From Acidobacteriota bacterium (GTDB lineage: Bacteria; Acidobacteriota; Terriglobia; Acidiferrales; UBA7541): 6,768 nucleotides of DNA. The stretch is taken from NCBI GenBank assembly GCA_003153585.1, contig PLZZ01000139.1:2258-9025 (forward strand), read 5' to 3'. Each line of letters starts with the position of its first letter. Position 1 is the first letter of the stretch. The notes beneath the pieces are model-generated. The model searched no databases. It saw only the letters and a list, made by a program, of their open reading frames with translations, and was not told the DNA's origin. A program made the translations under genes and the position numbers. Positions 1-5,477 of the stretch are shown here, piece by piece.

Positions 1-341
1 GCGCCGGCGGCTTGTTGCGAAACTTCCAGCGCGGACAAAAAACGGTTCAGCTTGGCGCGGTCCTCCGGTTTCATCTGAACGAACTGGATGCCCATGCCCT
101 TTCCCGGCGTGGAATCGCGCACGATCGCGCGCCCGCGAACTTGTCCGGTGGGCAAGTCAAAGATCAATTCAATGTAGGAACCATCACTCGGAGTTTGCGC
201 GGCTTGCAGGAAGAGCCCGCCCATGCCCATCACTTCGGCGCGCGAAGTGGTCGTTTGCGCGGACGATTTCCAGGCGACCCACAGCCCTTTCGGCGCGCGG
301 AGGCGAGGGTACTTGCGAAATTTAGCGGTTTCAGATGGCAC
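1..341 (-). CDS. PilZ-domain protein, 3' end cut by the window edge
   Basis: The minus strand reads an open frame of 113 codons from a GTG at 341 to the window edge, so the C-terminus is missing. Residues 9-13 are RKYPR, which fits the RxxxR motif that starts PilZ domains, followed by alternating beta-type segments (GLWVAW, YIELIFDLP, GRAIVRDS, MGIQFVQM) ending in a helix (PEDRAKLNRFLSALE), the normal PilZ order. PilZ domains bind cyclic di-GMP and pass the signal to motility, polysaccharide or transcription partners. The second binding motif, usually (D/N)xSxxG, is here EVMGMG at residues 36-41, so the Asp and Ser are replaced and ligand binding is doubtful. The GTG start was chosen because an in-frame TAG lies shortly upstream and an AGGGG sits 6 bases before it. 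It is divergent from the DUF2059 gene. The PilZ fold call is firm; partner and function are unknown. Confidence 0.82.
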   Translation of the reverse strand, partial: MPSETAKFRKYPRLRAPKGLWVAWKSSAQTTTSRAEVMGMGGLFLQAAQTPSDGSYIELIFDLPTGQVRGRAIVRDSTPGKGMGIQFVQMKPEDRAKLNRFLSALEVSQQAAG

Positions 342-557
342 GTTCAGCCCCTGCAGACTGCCATGTGACAAGTCTATTAGTTGCTACCCCCAGCGGCCAT
401 ATTTTCACCGGGCATTCGCTTCAATGGTTAACCGAAGAAAAAGAGGCAGTCGGGGGATGCTGCAACGAGCTAATGGTACTTCAGGTCCTTATGACATTAC
501 GAACCAGCAACGTCACATTCTCGGTAAATTCACGTGGGACGGGAACGCGCATTGGGC

Positions 558-582
558 TATATTGGAGCATCTTCGGAGGTGA
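558..582 (+). promoter_or_regulatory. Possible -10 box and strong ribosome binding site of the DUF2059 gene
   Basis: A TATATT at 558-563 could be a -10 box, but no convincing -35 lies 16-18 bases upstream. GGAGGTGA at 575-582 is a near-perfect Shine-Dalgarno sequence just before the ATG at 586 and fixes that start. The 342-585 stretch between the two divergent genes otherwise shows no coding potential that I can support. Confidence 0.4.
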
Positions 583-585
583 ACG

Positions 586-1134
586 ATGAAACGCCCGGCT
601 CTTGTTCTGCTCGCCTGCCTGCTATTTGCGTCCATTAGCTTCGCGCAGCAAAACGACGCGAACGCGCCCGCCTCAAAAGCCGATGTCGAAAGATTTCTGG
701 ATGCCATGCACACACGCGACATGACGAAGAGCATGATGAACGCAATGACGGTGCAGATGCATAAAATGGTTCACGAGCAGGTATTAAAACAGCCGAATCT
801 GCCTGCTGATTCTGAAGAGCGGTTGAACAAACTAACGGACAGCGTATACAAGGAAATGCCCGTCGACGAGCTGATCGACGTCATGATTCCTGTGTATCAA
901 AAGCACTTTACAAAAGGCGACATGGACGCTCTCGTTGCGTTCTATTCAAGTCCCACTGGCGAAAAGATGGTAAAGGAAATGCCGGCCATTATGTCGGAGT
1001 CTATGCAGGCCGCTAGCGGGATATTGCAAGAGATGATGGCAAAAATGACGCAACGCGTGAATGACGAGATCGCTCAGATGCAAAAGTCGGACGACGGAAA
1101 ATCGAACAAGCCGTCGCCTTCCACGCCGAACTAG
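586..1134 (+). CDS. Exported DUF2059 family protein
   Basis: This encodes a 182-residue protein with a Sec signal peptide: a basic start (MKRP), a hydrophobic core to about residue 17, and a probable signal peptidase I site SFA/QQ at 20/21. The mature part should be periplasmic. It is almost all helical. Residues 104-141 carry the DUF2059 signature, including the FYSSPTGEKMVKEMP segment at 119-133, which is characteristic of the family. The biochemical role of DUF2059 proteins is not established, so none is assigned. The protein is strikingly Met-rich (19 Met of 182), clustered at 41-61 and 128-154. The tail (about 167-182) is hydrophilic, rich in Lys, Ser and Pro, and probably disordered. 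Codon use looks less GC-rich than in the neighbours. The ATG is fixed by a GGAGGTGA just upstream. It seems to be a single-gene unit, divergent from the PilZ gene and followed by a weak terminator-like hairpin. Confidence 0.87.
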   Translation: MKRPALVLLACLLFASISFAQQNDANAPASKADVERFLDAMHTRDMTKSMMNAMTVQMHKMVHEQVLKQPNLPADSEERLNKLTDSVYKEMPVDELIDVMIPVYQKHFTKGDMDALVAFYSSPTGEKMVKEMPAIMSESMQAASGILQEMMAKMTQRVNDEIAQMQKSDDGKSNKPSPSTPN

Positions 1135-1164
1135 GATTCTGCTTCAAGAATCTTCTCTGATTTT
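1134..1164 (+). terminator. Possible terminator after the DUF2059 gene
   Basis: GATTCT at 1135-1140 pairs with AGAATC at 1147-1152 around a 6-base loop, and a G-T wobble extends the stem to 7 bp. A pyrimidine-rich run ending in TTTT follows. The stem is short and AT-rich and the T-run is interrupted, so this is only a candidate. Confidence 0.35.
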
Positions 1165-1262
1165 CTTCGCAGCGGCACAGGCATGCTGTGTCCCCTACAA
1201 TCCTTTCGAACCTTGCACGTCTCCGGGAATTTCGTCTCCACTCTACAGAAAGAACGGCCGCG

Positions 1263-1490
1263 CTAGGGTTTGGGGCATTGCGGGCAGGTGAAATCGACGA
1301 GGCCGTCGCGGTAATCGATCTTGATGTCCAGCAGAACCAGCATGCGAAAACCGAGTGTGCCGGAACAACGCGCGGCGCGAGGGAAAAAATTCCCCGGCCT
1401 GAGACCTTTAGAGTAACCGTTGGCGAGAGGGGTGTTATCTCTGTGAAAACGCGAAACAAAAGCACGCGCTACAAAGCGGTGGAACTGGTG
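1263..1490 (-). pseudogene. Remnant of a retropepsin-like aspartic protease gene (C-terminal end)
   Basis: On the minus strand a frame is open for 76 codons from just after a TAA (complement of 1491-1493) to a TAG at 1265-1263. It has no usable start codon near its 5' end; the only ATG leaves 26 residues. The last part, 1263-1361, reads GTLGF followed by LLDIKIDYRDGLVDF. This matches the closing pattern of retropepsin-like aspartyl proteases, where a GxLG(F) strand-turn is followed by a hydrophobic stretch and an IDY...G...(V/L) hairpin. The catalytic DTG region that should lie about 100 residues or more upstream is absent, and the residues before GTLGF do not look like the family. The end CPQCPKP is also atypical. 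I read it as the surviving 3' end of a decayed gene. A short functional peptide or a chance resemblance cannot be excluded. Confidence 0.45.
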
Positions 1491-1533
1491 TTAAATCAAA
1501 TCAAGGGCGCGCTTCAGCGTGTGTCCTTTGCTG

Positions 1534-1552
1534 TATAAATCGAGGGTGAGGA
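1534..1552 (+). promoter_or_regulatory. Possible -10 box and ribosome binding site of the His-rich protein gene
   Basis: TATAAA at 1534-1539 resembles a -10 box; the expected -35 region (around 1511-1517) is poor. GAGG at 1548-1551 lies 10 bases before the ATG at 1562 and is a plausible ribosome binding site. The placement would give a leader of about 15 bases. Confidence 0.35.
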
Positions 1553-1561
1553 TAATTCCGA

Positions 1562-2020
1562 ATGAAAACACTAGTGAAAGTTTCGCTCATCGCAGTTGCA
1601 CTGGCATGCCTGCTGCCAATGGCCTCGCAGGAAGTTCTTGCTCAGGGAAAACACCCCCATTACCTGCACGCTCTTTCCGATTTGCGAGACGCCCGGGCTC
1701 ATTTGGAACGCCCCAACGGCGGCGCGCTTCGCCAACAGGAAACGGACGCGATTCATCAAATTGATGAAGCCATCGGTGAAATCAAACGCGCCTCCATCGA
1801 CGACGGAAAAGACATAGCCGATCACGCGCCGGTGGACGCGCACATGCCGTGGAAAGGACGTTTGCACAAATCACGCGAACTGATCGACAAGGCCATCGCG
1901 GATTGCAGCAAGGAAGAAGACGATCCGCACACGCAAGGTTTGCAGGCGCGTATTCTGGATCATCTTCATCGAGCGCATCATCACGTCGACGAAGCGATTG
2001 CCATCGTCGAAAGCCGCTAG
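1562..2020 (+). CDS. Small exported His-rich helical protein, function unknown
   Basis: This encodes 152 residues. The N-terminus is a Sec signal peptide (MKTLVK, hydrophobic core 7-19) with a likely cleavage site VLA/QG at 27/28, so the 125-residue mature protein is periplasmic or secreted. All 14 His fall in the mature part, including an HHH near the C-terminus (AHHHVDEA). The mature chain looks like a bundle of amphipathic helices with a loosely repeated pattern: HALSDLRDARAHL, HQIDEAIGEIKRA and HHHVDEAIAIVES. The segment SIDDGKDIADHAPVDAHM joins the first and second halves. I associate similar proteins with acidobacteria but know of no assigned function. The His spacing and helical repeats recall small periplasmic metal-binding proteins such as SmbP, so metal binding or storage is a reasonable guess and no more. 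A T-rich stem-loop follows the stop codon. Confidence 0.85.
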   Translation: MKTLVKVSLIAVALACLLPMASQEVLAQGKHPHYLHALSDLRDARAHLERPNGGALRQQETDAIHQIDEAIGEIKRASIDDGKDIADHAPVDAHMPWKGRLHKSRELIDKAIADCSKEEDDPHTQGLQARILDHLHRAHHHVDEAIAIVESR

Positions 2021-2043
2021 CTCTGTTGTGAAAGCGGCCGTTG

Positions 2044-2117
2044 AGGGACGGAAACCGCAATAGAGGGGCATTCTGAAGCAGCGCAATTGCGCAACGCTTT
2101 CGGATGTCCCTTTTTTT
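2044..2117 (+). terminator. Terminator-like stem-loop after the His-rich protein gene
   Basis: AGGGAC at 2044-2049 pairs with GTCCCT at 2106-2111, and GAAA (2051-2054) with TTTC (2098-2101) above a small asymmetric bulge. The loop contains the perfect palindrome GCGCAATTGCGC at 2081-2092, which could form its own hairpin. Seven T residues follow directly (2111-2117). It lies between two convergent genes, where a terminator is expected. The stem is imperfect and its loop long. On the minus strand there is no matching T-run, so it would mainly stop plus-strand transcripts. Confidence 0.4.
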
Positions 2118-2156
2118 CTGGTTCCTGGCGAAGCGGCGGACGTGATCTTCTACGAA

Positions 2157-2972
2157 TTACTGGGGCAGCGCCGAACTTCCGAAGAAAACTTTCATCAGCA
2201 CAACGCCGCCCACGAACGCGGTACAGATGCTGAGCAGCGTGCCGATGAGGAAATATTCCGCAAATTGCTCGCGATGGAACTGCGGGTAGCGCGCTATGGA
2301 TTTCGCAGCGACGATCAAGCCCACAGTCGCCGGCGAATGCAGCAAAAGCGCGGTCAAAACGAGAAATCTTTCCAGCCAGCCGATGTACATGCCCGCGTTG
2401 CTCAATTGCACGGGTGTTTCGCGAAGCGGTGAATTTGGGATTTGCGGCGCGCCCAGGCCGATGTGGCGCATCAGCGGCTTGGTGAGGAAGCGGATCAAGT
2501 AACCGCAGGCGAAGATCACAGCCACGTAAACGATGAGCAGAATCAAGATTCGATTGCTCTGTTCGCGAAGCACATGCAAGCTGGACCGCGCGATACCTGC
2601 CAGCGGAGTTTGCTCGATCCAGCACGCCGCCAGCACCACGGTGAAGAAATGCACGACCTGATCCAGCACGAATGCAAGCGCTCCGTCCGCGGCCGGCCGC
2701 GACTTCGCAAACTGAATCTTGCAAAGATCGATTAGAAGATGGACGAGCGTTAATGCAATCACTACAAGCTGAAAGCGCAGCGATGAAATCATCCCGGGAA
2801 GGAAGCACGCAGCCGCGAGGAGAGCGCAGAGATAATGAATGGCTCCATGCTTGAAGTAACCGAGGGCCTGGCCGTTCTTCTTTTGCTGCACCAGGTGCGA
2901 GGTCTGAAAAACAAAATCGGTCAGCAGGTGGGCTAAATAAAGCGTCAGAATCGCGCGAATCGTCGTTTGCAC
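2157..2972 (-). CDS. DUF3307 family polytopic inner-membrane protein
   Basis: This encodes 271 residues with about seven hydrophobic segments, near 7-25, 43-59, 65-84, 97-119, 141-163, 199-225 and 238-264, so it should sit in the cytoplasmic membrane. The N-terminus has the DUF3307 signature AHLLTDFVFQT at 14-24, followed by His42 and His46 (HGAIH), LVHLLIDLCK at 76-85 and LDQVVH at 103-108. The conserved polar residues inside or beside membrane helices (His15, Asp19, His46, Asp82, Asp104, His108) would suit a transport or catalytic site, but no activity has been established for this family. The C-terminal part has the motif AKSIARY then FAEYFLIGTLLS (223-248), which I recognise from full-length members. 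The start is a GTG at 2972; an in-frame TAA lies 8 codons upstream and no clear Shine-Dalgarno is seen, so expression may depend on coupling to the SatD gene 37 bases upstream. I have seen DUF3307 and SatD genes paired in other bacteria. Confidence 0.85.
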   Translation of the reverse strand: MQTTIRAILTLYLAHLLTDFVFQTSHLVQQKKNGQALGYFKHGAIHYLCALLAAACFLPGMISSLRFQLVVIALTLVHLLIDLCKIQFAKSRPAADGALAFVLDQVVHFFTVVLAACWIEQTPLAGIARSSLHVLREQSNRILILLIVYVAVIFACGYLIRFLTKPLMRHIGLGAPQIPNSPLRETPVQLSNAGMYIGWLERFLVLTALLLHSPATVGLIVAAKSIARYPQFHREQFAEYFLIGTLLSICTAFVGGVVLMKVFFGSSALPQ

Positions 2973-3012
2973 GTTTTCGTCCGAATAATGATTTTAGGAC
3001 GTCTTCGTCCTA
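2971..3012 (-). promoter_or_regulatory. Intergenic hairpin and operator-like repeats between the SatD and DUF3307 genes
   Basis: The 37-base gap holds a perfect 7-bp hairpin (TAGGACG at 2995-3001 with CGTCCTA at 3006-3012, 4-base loop) whose outer edge is the SatD stop codon. It is not followed by a T-run in the direction of transcription, so it is not a simple terminator. Next to it, ACGTTTTCGTCCGAATA (plus strand, 2971-2987) overlaps the GTG start of the DUF3307 gene and matches 15 of 17 bases of the spacer of the SatD promoter (3676-3692). A shorter third copy, ACGTCTTCG at 2999-3007, lies inside the hairpin. A role as a second operator or as an mRNA control element is inference. Confidence 0.45.
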
Positions 3013-3654
3013 GAAGCTTTTAGAGCGAATCAGCGTCTGCATGCCGGCCACGGTTTGCTCCATTTGCCAGAAATGTCCCCGTTGGAGATTTCTCGACACC
3101 GTGGAATCGTCCACACCCAGCGCCTGGGCCGCCGTGTCCAACCGGCGCTTGGCTCGGAAGGTTTTGATGGTCTCCCACTGCTTGTCGGTCACGCGCATGA
3201 GCAGCGTGTCGTGCAAACCGTAGATCAAATTGGCCGTTGAATCAAGCACGGCATTCTTGGAACGAAACGATGTAAGGACGCCGAATTTATGGCCTGACTT
3301 TCGCTTGATGCTTTCCAGGGCCGCGCGAGCAAAGACAAACGCCGGGCCGCCCAAGCGGTTCACGGGCGGTTCAACGCGCGCGGGCACCGGGCCAAATCCG
3401 AGTCCGATTCGCAGCTTGAGCGGCAACAGCCGGATGCGCAGATCCAATATAAGTTCAGGAATGCTCGCCTGCGAGAGGCTGATGGTCTGAAACTCATCTC
3501 CGGCGGTAACGGAATAGGGCAGCCGAATCCATTTGCGCTTCAAGTGGACCTTCGAAACTGCGGCAAGCCTCTGGCCCAGCAGCGAGCGCAGCTCGTGAAG
3601 CGAGCTGGACTGCACCACATCGGCGATAAGGACAGCAGCTTGTTCTTGTGACAT
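3010..3654 (-). CDS. SatD-family protein: cyclase-like N-terminal half plus C-terminal helix-turn-helix
   Basis: This encodes 214 residues, starting MSQEQAAVLIADVVQSS. The order of motifs matches the SatD family: LIADVVQSS at 9-17, SVTAGDEFQ at 48-56, then a RIGLGFG strand, and a C-terminal DNA-binding segment. Asp12 and the GDE at 52-54 sit where class III nucleotidyl cyclases and GGDEF proteins keep their metal-binding acids, and RIGLGFG resembles the cyclase strand riGIhtG, so I infer a related fold; cyclase activity is not shown. Residues 172-193 (LDTAAQALGVDDSTVSRNLQRG) form a clear helix-turn-helix, implying DNA binding. An in-frame upstream GTG/ATG extension to 3750 exists, but the frame there runs through a near-consensus promoter, so I chose the ATG at 3654. 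It is the first gene of an operon with the DUF3307 gene. A role in stress response is suggested only by the family name, taken from streptococcal acid-tolerance genes. Orthology to that gene is not claimed. Confidence 0.83.
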   Translation of the reverse strand: MSQEQAAVLIADVVQSSSLHELRSLLGQRLAAVSKVHLKRKWIRLPYSVTAGDEFQTISLSQASIPELILDLRIRLLPLKLRIGLGFGPVPARVEPPVNRLGGPAFVFARAALESIKRKSGHKFGVLTSFRSKNAVLDSTANLIYGLHDTLLMRVTDKQWETIKTFRAKRRLDTAAQALGVDDSTVSRNLQRGHFWQMEQTVAGMQTLIRSKSF

Positions 3655-3699
3655 TGTACGAATACGTGCGATTATACGTTTTCGCACGAATATGTACAA
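3655..3699 (-). promoter_or_regulatory. SatD promoter embedded in an inverted-repeat operator
   Basis: Read on the minus strand, TTGTAC (3699-3694), a 17-bp spacer and TATAAT (3676-3671) form a near-consensus sigma-70 promoter. The predicted transcription start lies only about 8-9 bases before the ATG at 3654, leaving no room for a Shine-Dalgarno site, so the mRNA would be almost leaderless. The promoter sits inside an inverted repeat: TGTACGAATACGTGCGA (3655-3671) and TCGCACGAATATGTACA (3682-3698), matching at 14 of 17 positions around a 10-base centre. The arms cover the -35 box, part of the -10 box and the leader, so a bound protein would block transcription. The downstream-encoded helix-turn-helix protein is the obvious candidate, which is inference. 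Confidence 0.7.
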
Positions 3700-4022
3700 G
3701 TGGAAAAAACGCAAGGGTTTTTGGTGTTGCAAGAGCTGCATGGATGGCATGCCGTCGGAGACAGGCTTGTAAAGTCGCGGAATGTAGAGGCGCTGAAGCG
3801 CGGGGGCTGAACGCGGGGCGAACTCGAAGGGCTTTTTCTAGTACTCCACTTCCCGCCGAAGCCGTATCTGCCGAGCTTTCAGCAAGCTGCGGGGGCGTAC
3901 GTTAGTACTGGCGCGAGCGCGACCGGAGTACTGCGAGAATGTGACTTTCACGCTAGTGCGCGTGCAAGGGCCGCTTGCTACATTGGACCATCGAAGATGT
4001 ATATCACGGGGGTTCAAGCCGG
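3700..4022. other. Divergent intergenic region between the SatD operon and the PilZ-receiver gene
   Basis: No believable gene is seen on either strand. The palindrome AGTACT occurs three times within 93 bases, at 3840-3845, 3904-3909 and 3927-3932, twice as TAGTACT. For the plus-strand gene, TTGCTA (3975-3980), a 19-bp spacer and TATATC (4000-4005) make a weak promoter candidate, and GGGGG at 4008-4012 is a poor ribosome binding site about 10 bases before the ATG at 4023. Confidence 0.45.
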
Positions 4023-5453
4023 ATGAGTGAAGCGAGCGACTTTAATATGCAGGATCCAAACGCGGCAGAAAACATTCCAGCGGGCCTGGCGGCCGAGATC
4101 GAGCGCGGCCTGGCCGAAGCAAATCGCTCCTCTTCGGAATCCGCCGATTCCGACGGGCGCATTCTGGATGCGATTTGCGAAGCAGTCATCGCCGAGACGC
4201 CCCGCGCCGCCGCCGAGCTCGAGGCGCAAAACAGCTCCGAGCCTCTGGCCAGCCTGCTGCACACCATACAGGCCGGAGCGCACGAATACGTCAACCCGGA
4301 CACGCGCAAAGAGTGCGCGGAGCTTCTTGAGGAAATTGACCGAGCCGCGGAAGTCTGCGTCACGGAATACTCACTCACCGATATCGTGCAATGTTCGCAA
4401 GAATCTGGCGAAGTAATCGCCGAGGACTCCAACCAGACATCTACCGAATCGAAGAGGGATGCCGCTTCAGCGTCCGCTACTTCACAGGCGGCGAAACTCT
4501 CCGCAAGCGAAGCGGCCAAGGCGATGCCCGTGCATCCGGCGGCAGACCGCCGTCGCCGCCGCCGCGCGCTGATTTCAGCGCCCGTGCGCGTGCGCGGAGT
4601 TGACGTCACCAACGGCGGCCCGGATGAAATTTCGACCACTGTGGACGTTTCGCGCTTCGGCATCCTTTTTGTTACTTCGCTGGACAGTTATTCGCGCGGC
4701 ATGGATGTGATGGTCACCTTCCCCTACAGCAGTGCCAAGCACGCGGTCCAGGCCGAGCAGCATGGTCGCGTGGTGCGCGTTCACGGAAGTCCCGACGGGC
4801 GCAGCCGTGTTGCCATCGCACTGGGGCTGGGGGTCGGCGAAGACCTGGTGGATTCCAGCGGCAAGAAGTTGGAGACGCCTTTCGCGGCTGGCCGCAAAAG
4901 CGAGCCGGTATGCATTTCCGATTCCGCGGCGAAAGTTTCGAAAAGGCCGCTCGTTTTGACCGTGGATTCCGATGCCGCCCTGCGCGATTCGCTGAAGATT
5001 TATTTGCAGAATGACGGCTATGAAGTGATCGCGGTGAGCACGAACGTGGAAGCCCGCGAAGTGCTGGACATATTTACGCCGTCTCTGGTGATCGCCGAAG
5101 TGGAGGGCGAAAATTTGCCGGGATTCGACGTCTGCGCGCACGTGAAATCGAGCGAGCACCTGCGTCATATTCCCGTCGTGCTGATTACGCGCTCGGCCTA
5201 TCCCAGCGATTATTCCAACGCGCATTCCATCGGCGCCGTCGTATGCATGGCTAAACCTTTTAAGCAGGAAAGGCTCGGACACGTGGTGCGATTGCTGGCG
5301 CCTCTGCCGGAGCACATGCAGCGGAAGTTTGTGCCGCGGCCGGCGGACCCGACACGCCGTCCAGGCTGCGACACGAACGCGGACGGCCGCAAAAAGACGA
5401 ATGCCGCTGCCAACGGAAACGGCAAGCGCTTCAAGTTCCCTTCCTTCCGCTAA
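4023..5453 (+). CDS. PilZ domain plus degenerate response-regulator receiver protein
   Basis: This encodes 476 residues without signal peptide or membrane segment, so it is cytoplasmic. Residues 1-170 are acidic, Ala/Ser/Glu-rich and partly helical, and match nothing I know. Residues 175-280 form a PilZ domain: DRRRRRR at 175-181 supplies the RxxxR motif and DVSRFG at 208-213 fits (D/N)xSxxG, so cyclic di-GMP binding is expected. Residues 309-425 form a receiver domain: VDSD at 314-317 (Asp315 kept, the second acid replaced by Ser), Thr389 in VVLITR, Lys411 in AKPF. The phospho-acceptor position is Glu359 (VIAEVEGENLPG) instead of Asp, so normal phosphorylation is unlikely. The tail, 426-476, is basic and Gly/Asn-rich. 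There is no output domain, so action is probably by protein contact. A TTG 16 codons upstream is also in frame, but ATG 4023 is preferred because the upstream codons overlap the promoter candidate. A terminator follows. Confidence 0.87.
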   Translation: MSEASDFNMQDPNAAENIPAGLAAEIERGLAEANRSSSESADSDGRILDAICEAVIAETPRAAAELEAQNSSEPLASLLHTIQAGAHEYVNPDTRKECAELLEEIDRAAEVCVTEYSLTDIVQCSQESGEVIAEDSNQTSTESKRDAASASATSQAAKLSASEAAKAMPVHPAADRRRRRRALISAPVRVRGVDVTNGGPDEISTTVDVSRFGILFVTSLDSYSRGMDVMVTFPYSSAKHAVQAEQHGRVVRVHGSPDGRSRVAIALGLGVGEDLVDSSGKKLETPFAAGRKSEPVCISDSAAKVSKRPLVLTVDSDAALRDSLKIYLQNDGYEVIAVSTNVEAREVLDIFTPSLVIAEVEGENLPGFDVCAHVKSSEHLRHIPVVLITRSAYPSDYSNAHSIGAVVCMAKPFKQERLGHVVRLLAPLPEHMQRKFVPRPADPTRRPGCDTNADGRKKTNAAANGNGKRFKFPSFR

Positions 5454-5477
5454 ACCTATCGATTTCTCTCAGACAGG

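Larger units (their letters stand above)
1135..1561. other. 427-base stretch without an intact gene
   Basis: Between the DUF2059 gene and the His-rich protein gene no frame on either strand gives a believable full protein. It holds a candidate terminator at its left end, the protease-like remnant on the minus strand (1263-1490), and the promoter-like box and ribosome binding site of the next gene at its right end. Nothing recognisable lies in 1165-1262. Confidence 0.6.

Noticed and set aside
586..650. A lipoprotein signal in the DUF2059 protein (LLAC at residues 8-11)
   Set aside because: The hydrophobic core before Cys11 is too short, and a good signal peptidase I site follows at SFA/QQ.
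1013..1465. A 150-codon minus-strand frame over the 3' end of the DUF2059 gene and the following gap
   Set aside because: It overlaps a secure gene and is Arg/Ser-rich. The protease-like remnant lies in a different minus-strand frame of the same gap.
2017..2808. A 263-codon open frame on the minus strand overlapping the DUF3307 gene
   Set aside because: Its translation is Arg/Ala/Cys-rich and low in hydrophobic order, while the overlapping frame gives a well-patterned membrane protein with family motifs. It is a high-GC shadow.
3655..3750. An N-terminal extension of the SatD protein by 32 residues
   Set aside because: The extension translates the -35 and -10 boxes and the inverted repeat, and its sequence does not fit the family, which starts near the IADVVQSS strand.
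4004..4663. A 219-codon minus-strand frame opposite the start of the PilZ-receiver gene
   Set aside because: It is Ser/Ala/Arg-rich and mirrors the Glu/Ala/Ser codons of the real gene; no domain pattern is seen.
4575..5315. A 246-codon minus-strand frame opposite the PilZ and receiver domains
   Set aside because: The plus strand has clear PilZ and receiver motifs; the minus frame is rich in Arg, His and Gln, as expected from antisense to a high-GC gene.
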